A DNA stretch of 64,000 bases from NCBI GenBank assembly GCA_018376535.1, contig JAHABC010000008.1, positions 1 through 64,000 of the forward strand, written 5' to 3'. Position 1 is the first letter of the stretch. Each line of letters opens with the position of its first letter. The position numbers were made by a program, and so were the translations under genes. This document shows positions 8,784 through 17,738 of the stretch, one piece after another. The notes under the pieces are model-generated. The model did no database searches. It saw only the letters and a program-made list of their open reading frames with translations, and was not told where the DNA came from. The stretch comes from Ruminococcus sp. (GTDB lineage Bacteria; Bacillota; Clostridia; Oscillospirales; Ruminococcaceae).

Positions 8784-8815
8784 AGAACGTCCATAGTGTA
8801 ATGCGTGGACGTTCT
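8784..8815 (+). promoter_or_regulatory. Hairpin between fmt and rsmB
   Basis: AGAACGTCCA (8784-8793) and TGGACGTTCT (8806-8815) form a perfect 10-bp stem with a 12-nt loop. There is no U-tract after it (AACTGTATTT), so processing or mRNA stability is more likely than termination. It lies 21 nt upstream of the rsmB start and its GGAGG. Confidence 0.5.
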
Positions 8816-8836
8816 AACTGTATTTGGAGGTAAAAC

Positions 8837-10135
8837 ATGGCACGATTATTAGCCGTTAAAATGTTAGACAAAACCTTTTCTAACGATGGATTTTCAAACA
8901 TAGTGGTCGATAAGGCTCTAAGTAGTTCGGAGCTATCGCCACAAGATAAAAAACTATGTTCCATAATATACTATGGAGTTCTTGAAAGAAAGATTACTTT
9001 AGACTATATAATATCTAAGTATAGCAAAAAGCCTCTAAACAAGCTAGATACTTCTGTTTTGAACATATTGCGTAGTGGAATATATCAAATTTTGTACTTG
9101 GAGAGTATTCCAGATAACGCATCTGTAAACGAAAGTGTAAAACTTGCAAAGAAGCTAAAAGTATCTAGTGCCAGTGGATTTATAAACGCAGTACTTAGAA
9201 ACTTTATCCGTGATGGAAAAAGCTATCCCCTACCCAAAGATATGACCAAAGGAACTTCTATTAAGTATTCCGTTCCCGAATGGCTTGTAGATAGACTTTT
9301 AAAAGAGTATCCAAAGGACGTGGCTACCAACATTTTAGAAACTTCTGTACAAAAAGCACCTACATTCTTTAGAGTTAATAACGCACTATGTTCCGATATT
9401 GAATGTATACAATCTTTAGGATTAAACTGCCAAAAAGTAGAACGTCTTGAACACTGCTACGAACTCCTAAACGGCGACATAACTAGCACCGACGCTTTTA
9501 AAAATGGATTTCTACACGTTCAAGATATATCTTCTCAAATGTGTTGTATGGCATTAAATCCACAACCTAACGACGTGGTATTAGATATATGTTCTGCCCC
9601 TGGGGGAAAGACTTTCACAATTGCCGAAACTATGAACAACTCTGGAAAAGTTTACGCTTTCGATTTACATGAAAATCGTGTAAGGTTGATATCCAATGGA
9701 GCAAAAAGGCTACATCTAACCAACGTGATATTGCAAGTAGGCGATGGCTCTAAGTTTAACGATACTCTACCGTTAGCCGATAAAGTTCTTTGTGACGTTC
9801 CATGTTCTGGATTGGGAGTTATCCGTAGAAAACCTGAAATTAAGTATAAAAATCCTAAAGATTTCATAAACTTGCCTAACATTCAGTATAAAATATTAGA
9901 AACTTCTAGTAGATATCTTAAAGTTGGTGGTGAGTTAATATATTCCACTTGCACCCTAAACAGAGCCGAAAATGATGATGTTATAGATAAGTTCTTAAAA
10001 GAAAATCCTAACTTTGTAGGAGTATCTTATCTAGAAAATCTAGGCGAACCTTTTGGAACTTATAAGACTACTCTATGTCCAAAATACTTCAATGGCGATG
10101 GATTTTTTATATCTAAAATTAGGAGGGTTAAGTAA
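8837..10135 (+). CDS. rsmB: 16S rRNA m5C967 methyltransferase RsmB
   Basis: A 432-residue SAM-dependent RNA cytosine-5 methyltransferase. Residues 1-140 form a NusB-like RNA-binding domain (SPQDKKLCSIIYYGVLER). The catalytic part has the SAM motif DICSAPGGKTF near 250-260, the DVPCSGLGVIRR motif IV near 318 with its Cys, and STCTLN near 370 with the nucleophile Cys. ATG 8837 follows GGAGG. Its last codons contain the GGAGGG that serves rlmN. Confidence 0.95.
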   Translation: MARLLAVKMLDKTFSNDGFSNIVVDKALSSSELSPQDKKLCSIIYYGVLERKITLDYIISKYSKKPLNKLDTSVLNILRSGIYQILYLESIPDNASVNESVKLAKKLKVSSASGFINAVLRNFIRDGKSYPLPKDMTKGTSIKYSVPEWLVDRLLKEYPKDVATNILETSVQKAPTFFRVNNALCSDIECIQSLGLNCQKVERLEHCYELLNGDITSTDAFKNGFLHVQDISSQMCCMALNPQPNDVVLDICSAPGGKTFTIAETMNNSGKVYAFDLHENRVRLISNGAKRLHLTNVILQVGDGSKFNDTLPLADKVLCDVPCSGLGVIRRKPEIKYKNPKDFINLPNIQYKILETSSRYLKVGGELIYSTCTLNRAENDDVIDKFLKENPNFVGVSYLENLGEPFGTYKTTLCPKYFNGDGFFISKIRRVK

Positions 10136-10137
10136 CT

Positions 10138-11166
10138 ATGAAAAAAGATATCCTATCATTAAGTTTGACAGAGTTAGAAACAGAGTTGACATCTATAGGT
10201 GAAAAAAAGTTCAGGGCTAAACAGATTTTTAACTGGTTACATCAAAAAAAGGTTGCATCTTTTGACGATATGAAAAATATATCTAAGGATTTAAGAACTA
10301 AATTAGATGACATTTTTATAATATATAATCTAGTTCCTGAAAGAGTTTTAAAATCCAAACTAGATGGCACTATAAAGTATCTATATCGCCTACAAGATGG
10401 AAACCACGTTGAAACCGTTCTAATGGAGTACTCATATGGAACAAGTATATGTGTATCCACGCAAGTAGGTTGCAAGATGGGTTGTAACTTCTGTGCATCT
10501 ACTATAGCAGGTTTTAGAAGAAATCTTGAACCTTCGGAGATACTTTTGCAAATCTACGAAAGCGAACGCAACAGTGGTAGAAAGATATCTAGTGTAGTAC
10601 TTATGGGTATCGGTGAACCTCTGGATAACTTCGATAATGTGTTGAAATTCTTAGATTTAATATCCTCCCCAGATGGCAACGGCTTGAGTTTACGTCATGT
10701 AACGGTATCCACTTGCGGAATAGTTCCAAAGATTTATGAACTATCTAAACTTAAACTCGGCTTGACTTTGGCGATATCTTTACACGCTAGTGATAATACA
10801 TCTAGAAGTAAAACCATGCCTATAAATAATATATATCATATCGAAGATTTAATATCTGCTTGTAAAGATTACGTTTCAAAAACTGGCAGACGCATAACCT
10901 TTGAGTACGCTATCATAGATGGAGTAAACTCATCTTTTGACGATGCTAAAAGGCTATCCAACTTGATAAAAGGAATAAACTGTCATGTAAACTTAATTCC
11001 CGTGAACAAGGTAGCCGAACGAAACTATTCTACACAAATGAAAACCGTGCAATCTTTTAAAGATGCTCTTGAGAAGTTCGGCGTGAACGCTACCATTAGA
11101 AGAACTTTAGGTTCAGATATTAACGCATCTTGTGGACAACTTCGTAGAAATGCTGAAAATATATAG
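10138..11166 (+). CDS. rlmN: Dual-specificity 23S rRNA A2503/tRNA A37 methyltransferase RlmN
   Basis: A radical SAM enzyme that methylates C2 of adenine. The iron-sulfur motif CKMGCNFC is at residues 112-119, followed by GIGEPLDNFDNV. The C-terminal catalytic Cys is in ASCGQLRR near residue 334, and the partner Cys is in STCGIV. Length (342) is normal. It starts 2 nt after rsmB and ends the housekeeping cluster. No terminator is visible before the cas promoter. Confidence 0.96.
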   Translation: MKKDILSLSLTELETELTSIGEKKFRAKQIFNWLHQKKVASFDDMKNISKDLRTKLDDIFIIYNLVPERVLKSKLDGTIKYLYRLQDGNHVETVLMEYSYGTSICVSTQVGCKMGCNFCASTIAGFRRNLEPSEILLQIYESERNSGRKISSVVLMGIGEPLDNFDNVLKFLDLISSPDGNGLSLRHVTVSTCGIVPKIYELSKLKLGLTLAISLHASDNTSRSKTMPINNIYHIEDLISACKDYVSKTGRRITFEYAIIDGVNSSFDDAKRLSNLIKGINCHVNLIPVNKVAERNYSTQMKTVQSFKDALEKFGVNATIRRTLGSDINASCGQLRRNAENI

Positions 11167-11207
11167 ACACAATTCTAAAAAATGTATGAAATATCTACAA
11201 AAAAATA

Positions 11208-11236
11208 TTGACAAATTCTGCTTTGTATGATATAAT
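11208..11236 (+). promoter_or_regulatory. cas operon promoter
   Basis: TTGACA (11208-11213), a 17-nt spacer, TATAAT (11231-11236): a perfect vegetative promoter 41 nt before the cas6 ATG. This suggests cas transcription is constitutive unless repressed. Confidence 0.85.
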
Positions 11237-11277
11237 ATAACAAATTCAAAAAACTTTATATCTTGGGAGGTGAATTT

Positions 11278-11991
11278 ATGAGGATTTCTCTTGAATTTGA
11301 ACTCGATACTAATTCTATAGATAAAAAATATCGTGATGGCATTATAAGTTTCTTTAAGAAAGCTTTTTCTACTAACGATAAGAATTTGTATCTAAAGTAT
11401 TACGGAGAAACATACTCAGTAAAAAATTTTACTTTTGCTGTATATTTGGATAGTCCAAAGTTTACACCAGATGGAATAGTCCTAAACAGCAACACCATAA
11501 AGGTGAACTTTTCCATTTTTGACGCTTGTGATGGCATAGATATCTACAATGCCTTCTTAAAGATGAGAAACGTTAAATATCCATTATTTAATAACTTTAT
11601 GACTTTAAAGCGTGTTAAAATCGAAAATACTAAAAAGATATCTTCTAACGCCGTTCTAATTAAGATGCTATCTCCTTTAATAGTTCGTACCAACTCAAAC
11701 GGAAAGAATAGGTATCTAAACTTTAAGGAAGATGGCTTTACTGAAAACTTAAACCAATCCGTTAAGTACGTTCTTGATGAGTTTACTAGTATAGATTTAT
11801 CTGCTAGAAGATTTGAAATATCGCCCATATCAGCTAGAAAAACAGTGGTTAATGCCTTTGGTAGTAACATAACTGCTAATATAGGAGTGTTTAAAATAGT
11901 CGCAGATGTTGAAGTTATAAACGCTATATATCAACTTGGAATAGGTTCAAGGCGTTCGGAAGGCTTTGGTATGTTTGAAATAATTTCATAA
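11278..11991 (+). CDS. cas6: CRISPR endoribonuclease Cas6 (type I-B)
   Basis: Cuts precursor crRNA within each repeat and leaves the 8-nt ATGTAAAT tag on the mature crRNA. The 237-residue protein has the Cas6 glycine-rich loop near the C-terminus, LGIGSRRSEGFGMFEI (about 222-237), and a two-ferredoxin-fold size. ATG 11278 follows GGGAGGTG. First gene of the cas operon, 12 nt before cas8b. The catalytic His cannot be assigned without alignment. Confidence 0.88.
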   Translation: MRISLEFELDTNSIDKKYRDGIISFFKKAFSTNDKNLYLKYYGETYSVKNFTFAVYLDSPKFTPDGIVLNSNTIKVNFSIFDACDGIDIYNAFLKMRNVKYPLFNNFMTLKRVKIENTKKISSNAVLIKMLSPLIVRTNSNGKNRYLNFKEDGFTENLNQSVKYVLDEFTSIDLSARRFEISPISARKTVVNAFGSNITANIGVFKIVADVEVINAIYQLGIGSRRSEGFGMFEIIS

Positions 11992-12003
11992 GGAGGTGCT
12001 AGT

Positions 12004-13749
12004 TTGGAAAATTATATCACTGTCGATTGTACTGGTTCGTTTTTGAAAAACGCTGGTATAGTCGGATTTGTTAAGTTTGCTGAATATAATCACGCCGTTG
12101 AGGGAAACGACTATATTATAGATGGTCAAAATCTTCATATTAGTGTAGAGTATCTTAAAAATAACGATATTTCCCAAATGTACGTTGATACCATGGTCGA
12201 TATTTTCGAAAAAGATAGTAAGTTCTACAAAGTAGTTCATGATGAGTATAATATCATTCAAAGTTACTATAGTAATGGCTTTGAAAATCTATCCGATAAG
12301 GATATTGAAAACGTTACTAAACTATTTAAATCTTTTGAAGATATGATGCTTAAAAAATCTTTTGAAAACACTTCAAATATTCTAAAAACAGAGTATAACG
12401 TTCAGTATGATATATTTGATATGGTAAAAAGTTTAAAATCTATTAAAGATATAAATAGCAAATATCCAACATATATACAAATAATAGATATCTTAAATGA
12501 TAAGACTATTAGAAATCAATATATGTATACCGAACTTCTCTACGGAAAGTTTAAGTTGTTCTTTAATGAGAACGCTCAATCGCATAAAATTACAATCTTA
12601 GATGAGAAAATTAGACGTGAATATACTATTCATAACAATCTAATAAATCCATTATTAGAGGACTTCTCTACAGACGCTAAAAAGAAAAAGACTGTTTGTA
12701 TAGAATGTCTAGAAAATACTTCTTGTAAAAGAAATAATACCTTCATGTTGGATACTGCCGACGATGTCGGTAAAAAGAAAAGCTACTACTGGAACTGCAA
12801 TCCTGATGCCTTTGTGTGTCCTAATTGTGCGTTTATATACTCTTTTGTACCTCTAGGATTTGCCTTCTTTGGCAACGATGCCGTATTTATAAATAACAAT
12901 CAAAGTATAAAAGAACTATACAGCATAATGAATACTTACAAACTTAAAACAGAAAGCAATCCAAATGAAACGTACTATCAAAGATTGTTTAAAATCTTTT
13001 CAAGCGAAAAGATAAGTGCCTTAGAACACAACATACACAACATACAAGTAATAGTTAGAAATGGTAATCTATCGCACTACGATATGAAGATTATAGATAA
13101 TGATATAATCTCTAAAATGGTTGAGTGCCAAAAGCATCACTATTTTACTAATATAGAGAAAAAGTATCTAAAAATAGGTACAGATTTCATAAACGTGTAT
13201 AACTCTGTATTAGATAACATTCTAATGCGTAGGTCACAATATAACTTTATAGACAAGTGTCTAAAGTACGAATTTAGTCAAGAGTGCGAAAAGAAATCTT
13301 GTAACTACGGATATATTAAAAATATATTAAATATAGAAATTAATTTCAATGGAGGTTCTGCCATCATGGAAAAAGAAAAGAAAAAAAGCTACGTCAATAA
13401 CTTAATGACAAAAGTAAATATCGCTTTTGAAGTCGGCAAGAGTATGCGTATTTCCATACTTGGAGAAAATGCTCTTAACGATAGCAAGGAAAAAGATAAC
13501 TCTTTAAGAGGCTATGTGTATCGCTTGATAAACTTAGCATCTGTTGGCGATATCTCTCAATTTATGGATACCATTCTTAGAACATACTCTGGCTACGGCT
13601 TAACTATTCCAGATATCTTTAAAGACTGCTACCAATCGGAAGAAACTTTTAAGGCTATCGCCCATGGATATATATTAGGCTTAAAGTATGTTAAGTATCA
13701 AAAAGATAATAATAATGAAGATAATCAAGGAGGAGAAAACAATGGCTAA
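12004..13749 (+). CDS. cas8b: Type I-B Cascade large subunit Cas8b (Cst1-like)
   Basis: The position between cas6 and cas7 and the 581-residue size identify the Cascade large subunit, which recognises the PAM. A zinc-finger-like set CIECLENTSC (about 232-241) and CPNC (about 271-274) matches the Cst1 type of the Tneap group. The start is TTG 12004 behind AGGAGGTG. The C-terminal 127 residues are helical and start at an internal ATG with its own ribosome site (see Cas11b at 13366). The stop overlaps cas7 by 8 nt. Subfamily naming is by context and pattern, not by search. Confidence 0.85.
   Translation: MENYITVDCTGSFLKNAGIVGFVKFAEYNHAVEGNDYIIDGQNLHISVEYLKNNDISQMYVDTMVDIFEKDSKFYKVVHDEYNIIQSYYSNGFENLSDKDIENVTKLFKSFEDMMLKKSFENTSNILKTEYNVQYDIFDMVKSLKSIKDINSKYPTYIQIIDILNDKTIRNQYMYTELLYGKFKLFFNENAQSHKITILDEKIRREYTIHNNLINPLLEDFSTDAKKKKTVCIECLENTSCKRNNTFMLDTADDVGKKKSYYWNCNPDAFVCPNCAFIYSFVPLGFAFFGNDAVFINNNQSIKELYSIMNTYKLKTESNPNETYYQRLFKIFSSEKISALEHNIHNIQVIVRNGNLSHYDMKIIDNDIISKMVECQKHHYFTNIEKKYLKIGTDFINVYNSVLDNILMRRSQYNFIDKCLKYEFSQECEKKSCNYGYIKNILNIEINFNGGSAIMEKEKKKSYVNNLMTKVNIAFEVGKSMRISILGENALNDSKEKDNSLRGYVYRLINLASVGDISQFMDTILRTYSGYGLTIPDIFKDCYQSEETFKAIAHGYILGLKYVKYQKDNNNEDNQGGENNG
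13366..13749 (+). CDS. cas11b: Probable Cas11b small subunit, internal start in cas8b
   Basis: GGAGG at 13351-13355 lies 10 nt before an in-frame ATG (13366) inside cas8b. The product would be 127 residues, MEKEKKKSYVNNLMTK onward, highly helical, ending at the cas8b stop. Several type I-B, I-C and I-D systems are known to make the small Cascade subunit by internal translation from the large-subunit gene, and size and place fit. This is an inference from the ribosome site; the operon carries no separate cas11. Confidence 0.7.
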   Translation: MEKEKKKSYVNNLMTKVNIAFEVGKSMRISILGENALNDSKEKDNSLRGYVYRLINLASVGDISQFMDTILRTYSGYGLTIPDIFKDCYQSEETFKAIAHGYILGLKYVKYQKDNNNEDNQGGENNG

Positions 13750-14596
13750 AAATGGCTTAACTATAAGTATGATTTTTCAAGCACAAAGTGCTAACTATGG
13801 TGAGGGTGTTGGCAATATAGCTCAACTTAAAAAGATGTCCCGTACTAATGGCGAAGTATACACTTATATATCAAGACAGGCTATTAGATACAATATAGTT
13901 CAACAGATGGGCATAGACAACACTCCAGTAGATGACAAACAAAAAGTAGTACAATTTTCACCAAACACCACTATAACAGACTATCCTGAAATAGACCTCT
14001 TTGGCTATATGAAAACTAGCAAGAACACTCTTATTAGAAGTGCTGTAGTACGTTTAAGTAACGCTATATCTCTTGAACCTTATAAATCCGATATGGACTT
14101 TCTAAACAATATGGGTTTAGCTAATAGAAGTAACTTACCAAACGCATTAGCATCTAGTGAAATTCATAACTCATTGTATGCGTACACCATCACAATAGAT
14201 TTGGACAAGGTTGGCATAGATACTAATGGCGATATTGAAATATCCAATGAAGAAAAGGCTAACAGAATTAACAGTCTATTAGATACAGTTCAGTTCTTAT
14301 ATAGAGATATCCGTGGTAGACGTGAAAACATGAACCCTATATTTATTATAGGTGGCGTGTACGAAAGAAAAAATCCTTACTTTGAAGATAGACTAAAAAT
14401 ATCCAAAAAGGATTTAAACGTGGATATTCTTAAATCTATAGTGGACAGTTGCAACGATACTAAAGAGAATACTCTAGTAGGCTACATAAACGGATACTTC
14501 AACAACGATGAGCAAATTAAAGAAACTTTAAATGCTCAAACTGTTAGCGAAGTGTTCAATAAGTTAAAAGAAGAAGTGGTACAATATTATGCCTAA
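13742..14596 (+). CDS. cas7: Type I-B Cascade backbone Cas7 (Cst2/DevR-like)
   Basis: A 284-residue RAMP protein that polymerises along the crRNA. It begins KNGLTISMIFQAQSANYGEG and has a Cst2/DevR-like early region (VYTYISRQAIRYN). I chose ATG 13742 with AAGGAGGAG upstream; a form from 13688 would lie within cas8b and lacks a ribosome site. It overlaps cas8b by 8 nt and cas5 by 8 nt, indicating translational coupling. Confidence 0.88.
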   Translation: MAKNGLTISMIFQAQSANYGEGVGNIAQLKKMSRTNGEVYTYISRQAIRYNIVQQMGIDNTPVDDKQKVVQFSPNTTITDYPEIDLFGYMKTSKNTLIRSAVVRLSNAISLEPYKSDMDFLNNMGLANRSNLPNALASSEIHNSLYAYTITIDLDKVGIDTNGDIEISNEEKANRINSLLDTVQFLYRDIRGRRENMNPIFIIGGVYERKNPYFEDRLKISKKDLNVDILKSIVDSCNDTKENTLVGYINGYFNNDEQIKETLNAQTVSEVFNKLKEEVVQYYA

Positions 14597-15338
14597 AGCT
14601 ATTAGATTAAAACTATTTCAACAGATGCCCAACTATAAAAAGACATCTGCCGTAGTTATTAAGGAAAGTTATCCGTTGCCACCGTACTCTACAGTTATAG
14701 GAATGCTTCACTCGGTATGCGATTTTAAAGAGTATCACCCAATGAGAGTTAGTATTCAAGGAAATCACGCTAGTGATATCGCCGAAATTGAAACTCAATA
14801 CGTCTTTGGAATTAAATACGATGCTAGTAGGCATCAACTAAAAGTGCCATCTGGAGTGGTAAAGGATAACAAAATGGAGTATGACGGTATTACTCGTACA
14901 CCAAGAAGTATTCAATTTTTAACCGATGTCAACTTGTGTATTCACATTATGCCTGAAAATCCTGAAGATTTAGAGGTAATATATAATAGTCTGTTAAATC
15001 CAAGGGAGTACATAAGCTTAGGCAGAAGGGAAGATATTGCTCGTATCGATGAGGTATCCATAGTGGATTTACAACAAGATGACGGCTACTCCGATTACAT
15101 TACTAAATATTCAGCATACTGTCCATATTCGTATATGCAAGATGTATCTACTGGTGAGATTAAAGGCACTATATATAAAATTCCAAAAGTGTTCAACACC
15201 AACACAAAAGATAAAAGACGCAAATGGCAAGAGATTGTTACCGTTAGATATATCGAAAAAGATATATCTATAAACACAGAAATATTAGAAAACAAAAACG
15301 TCTTTTTAGATGATAATATTCCTGTATTCTTTGCATGA
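14589..15338 (+). CDS. cas5: Type I-B Cascade subunit Cas5
   Basis: A 249-residue RAMP protein that caps the 5' handle of the crRNA. The N-terminus AIRLKLFQQMPNYKK plus YPLPPYSTVIGMLHSV is the typical Cas5t beginning. It overlaps the end of cas7 by 8 nt. A strong terminator-like hairpin follows within 10 nt, separating the Cascade genes from cas3. Confidence 0.88.
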   Translation: MPKAIRLKLFQQMPNYKKTSAVVIKESYPLPPYSTVIGMLHSVCDFKEYHPMRVSIQGNHASDIAEIETQYVFGIKYDASRHQLKVPSGVVKDNKMEYDGITRTPRSIQFLTDVNLCIHIMPENPEDLEVIYNSLLNPREYISLGRREDIARIDEVSIVDLQQDDGYSDYITKYSAYCPYSYMQDVSTGEIKGTIYKIPKVFNTNTKDKRRKWQEIVTVRYIEKDISINTEILENKNVFLDDNIPVFFA

Positions 15339-15346
15339 TTATTCTT

Positions 15347-15377
15347 AAAGAGAGGTTTCTTATAACCTCTCTTTTTT
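15347..15377 (+). terminator. Terminator-like hairpin between cas5 and cas3
   Basis: AAAGAGAGGTT (15347-15357) pairs with AACCTCTCTTT (15364-15374), loop TCTTAT, then T to 15377. It has the form of an intrinsic terminator. cas3 starts 21 nt later with AAAGGAG and no clear promoter between, so the hairpin probably acts as an attenuator that lowers cas3-cas4-cas1-cas2 expression. Confidence 0.75.
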
Positions 15378-15397
15378 ACTAAAGGAGCTGATTTATT

Positions 15398-17623
15398 ATG
15401 GATATGCTATCGTTAAAGGCTAAAAGTAATCCTAGTGAAACTATTAGAGAACATACTGATAAGTTACTATCTGCATTGGAAAATTTAAAAGAACTATACG
15501 GTTCTTATTTCGATGATAATACTTTAAAATCCATCTGGTATGCTTGTGAGTATCACGACTATGGCAAGGTTATGTATAACTTTCAAAAGAATAACTTAAA
15601 AGATGGTTCTTGCTCTAATACACTAGATACAGATACTCAAAAAACTTTGAATAAACTATACAACGATTTAGGTTTTTCTGGAACTACAGTACCTCATGGA
15701 TATATTAGTCCTGCATTCTTACCCATTAAAGAGATGGTCGCTACTTTAGATAAGGATTGTATATCCAATATAGTAAGTGCCATATACTACCATCACGATA
15801 GAACTATTACTATAGATGCTACTACCACTCGTGAGATTCTACAAAACGATATTAAAAAAAGATTTCCAAACGTTGCACTGTATCCTAGGTTTAGAGAGAA
15901 GATTATTCAAGCTAACAATGATAATCTAAACCAATGGATTGACTTTGCTATAATAATGGGTATATTAAACAGATGTGACTATCATGCAAGTAATACCAAT
16001 CCCGATAAACTTCCTTTTGAAATAGATGGTTCTTTTAATGGAAAGTATCTAAATGATTGTGTATTGGATAAATTTGATAATAAACTTAGAGATTGCCAAC
16101 TATATGCTCAATCGCATACACAAGATAATATTATTATAGTTGCATCTACTGGAATTGGTAAGACAGAAGCATCTATACTATGGGCAAACGGTGAAAAGAT
16201 GTTCTATACTTTACCATTGAAAGTATCTATAAATGCCATGTATGAGAGGTTATCCAATAGGTATGATTATCCAAAAGATAAGGTTACTCTATTACACTCC
16301 AACGCCTTGGAGATTATAACTACTGAATGTGAAAATTTCAATGATGGCGTATACAAGTATGACGCTTCTAGGATTTTTAGTTATCCAGTGACGGTATGCA
16401 CCATAGACCAACTATTCACGTTTGTATATAGATATCATGGTTGCGAACAGCTATTAGCTACTTTAAGATACTCCAAAGTTATAATAGATGAAATTCAATC
16501 GTACTCCCCTGATATACTAGCTAAACTAATCTATGGATTGTATATACTCTCTCAAGCTAAAGGAAAGTTTGCTATATTAACGGCTACACTTCCACCAGTA
16601 CTGCTATACTTTATAGATAAGTTAAATATACCTCATGCAGAACCTCAACAGTTTTTGAAAAATCAAATTCGACATAGAATTAAAATCTTAGATGGCTCTA
16701 CTTTCAATTACGATGCTATACTACAACATTCTAAAGATAAAAAAGTATTAGTAATATGTAACACTATCAAAAATGCTCGTGATGTCTATTCCGAACTTTT
16801 AGAAAGCACATCTAACGTTAAGTTGTTGCACTCTGGATTCATTCAAAGACATAGAGCATCTTTAGAAAAAGAAATTCTTACTATGGGCGACGATGAAGTT
16901 ACTAAGACTGGTATATGGGTATCCACGCAACTAGTGGAGGCTAGTTTGGATATAAGTTTTGATGTTCTATTTACCGAAATGTCTACAGCAGATAGTCTAC
17001 TTCAACGTATGGGAAGATGCTACAGACAGAAAGACTATACCTCTGAAAATCCGAACGTCTACATTTTAGATAATAAGAATCATGCTAACGGAAAACTCTA
17101 TGATATGGATATCTACGAACGCTCTATTGAGTTCTTAAAAGAGTTCGATGATAGTTACTTCACTGAACAAGATAAGATATCTTATATAAACAACGTCTAC
17201 AACGTAGACCAAATTAAAGATACTTCTTACTTTAAAACTCTGGAAAGTAACTTGAACAGTATAAAAAATATTCAATCTTTTAACTACTCCAAAGCTGAGG
17301 CTAAAGAACATTTTAGAAAGATATTCACTTACAATATAGTTCCTAGCAGTATATACGATGCCTATTCGGAAGATTTTAATAAAAATATTAGTATCTTAAA
17401 TGATAGAAAATCTTCTAAGGAAGATAAAACTCTAGCTAGAAAGTTCATAAATGATAATTCTACTACCATATCCACTTTTGATAATCGTGCAAAAAGTTTA
17501 CACACTATTCCTAACTTAAAAGACTATTATATTCTATATAACTTCAAGTACGACTTCGATGAAACTTCCAATAGTGGTCTTGGTTTAACCTCGGAATACT
17601 CTAACGATGATGACTTTATATAA
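15398..17623 (+). CDS. cas3: CRISPR nuclease-helicase Cas3
   Basis: Degrades DNA bound by Cascade. In its 741 residues an N-terminal HD nuclease (YHDYGK near 52-56, YYHHDR near 130) precedes a superfamily 2 helicase: Walker A STGIGKT near 249-255, DEIQ box near 364-367, TATLPP motif III, and QRMGRCYRQ motif VI near 537. Both domains are in one protein. ATG 15398 follows AAAGGAG. It lies behind the cas5 terminator and ahead of a gap holding a degenerate CRISPR repeat. Confidence 0.95.
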   Translation: MDMLSLKAKSNPSETIREHTDKLLSALENLKELYGSYFDDNTLKSIWYACEYHDYGKVMYNFQKNNLKDGSCSNTLDTDTQKTLNKLYNDLGFSGTTVPHGYISPAFLPIKEMVATLDKDCISNIVSAIYYHHDRTITIDATTTREILQNDIKKRFPNVALYPRFREKIIQANNDNLNQWIDFAIIMGILNRCDYHASNTNPDKLPFEIDGSFNGKYLNDCVLDKFDNKLRDCQLYAQSHTQDNIIIVASTGIGKTEASILWANGEKMFYTLPLKVSINAMYERLSNRYDYPKDKVTLLHSNALEIITTECENFNDGVYKYDASRIFSYPVTVCTIDQLFTFVYRYHGCEQLLATLRYSKVIIDEIQSYSPDILAKLIYGLYILSQAKGKFAILTATLPPVLLYFIDKLNIPHAEPQQFLKNQIRHRIKILDGSTFNYDAILQHSKDKKVLVICNTIKNARDVYSELLESTSNVKLLHSGFIQRHRASLEKEILTMGDDEVTKTGIWVSTQLVEASLDISFDVLFTEMSTADSLLQRMGRCYRQKDYTSENPNVYILDNKNHANGKLYDMDIYERSIEFLKEFDDSYFTEQDKISYINNVYNVDQIKDTSYFKTLESNLNSIKNIQSFNYSKAEAKEHFRKIFTYNIVPSSIYDAYSEDFNKNISILNDRKSSKEDKTLARKFINDNSTTISTFDNRAKSLHTIPNLKDYYILYNFKYDFDETSNSGLGLTSEYSNDDDFI

Positions 17624-17632
17624 TACACTTTA

Positions 17633-17660
17633 GATTAATCCACCTTAGTGAAATGTAAAT
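17633..17660 (+). repeat. Solitary degenerate CRISPR repeat inside the cas operon
   Basis: The 28 nt read GATTAATC, CACCTTAGTG, AAATGTAAAT. Against the array repeat (GTTTTAATCT, CACCTTAGTG, GAATGTAAAT) the central ten and the last nine bases are identical; one G is A and about two T are missing in the 5' part. The 8-nt 3' handle ATGTAAAT is intact. It lies between cas3 and cas4, over 2 kb from the array and in the same orientation. About 25 nt downstream, GTTTAAATTAATGGAAAG is a very weak second repeat-like patch. The remaining cas3-cas4 gap holds only the cas4 ribosome site. Confidence 0.75.
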
Positions 17661-17738
17661 AAGTGAAGTTTAAATTAATGGAAAGATATAATCAACTATT
17701 ATCTATTATTTACCAATTATTACTTGGAGTGATGAACT

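Noticed and set aside
11544..11870. Antisense frame within cas6
   Set aside because: A shadow of cas6 with hydrophobic, unconserved content and no start signal.
17661..17700. Direct match of the sequence after the solitary repeat to the cas6 promoter
   Set aside because: The only shared word is GATATAAT, a -10 box; this is not a convincing target match.
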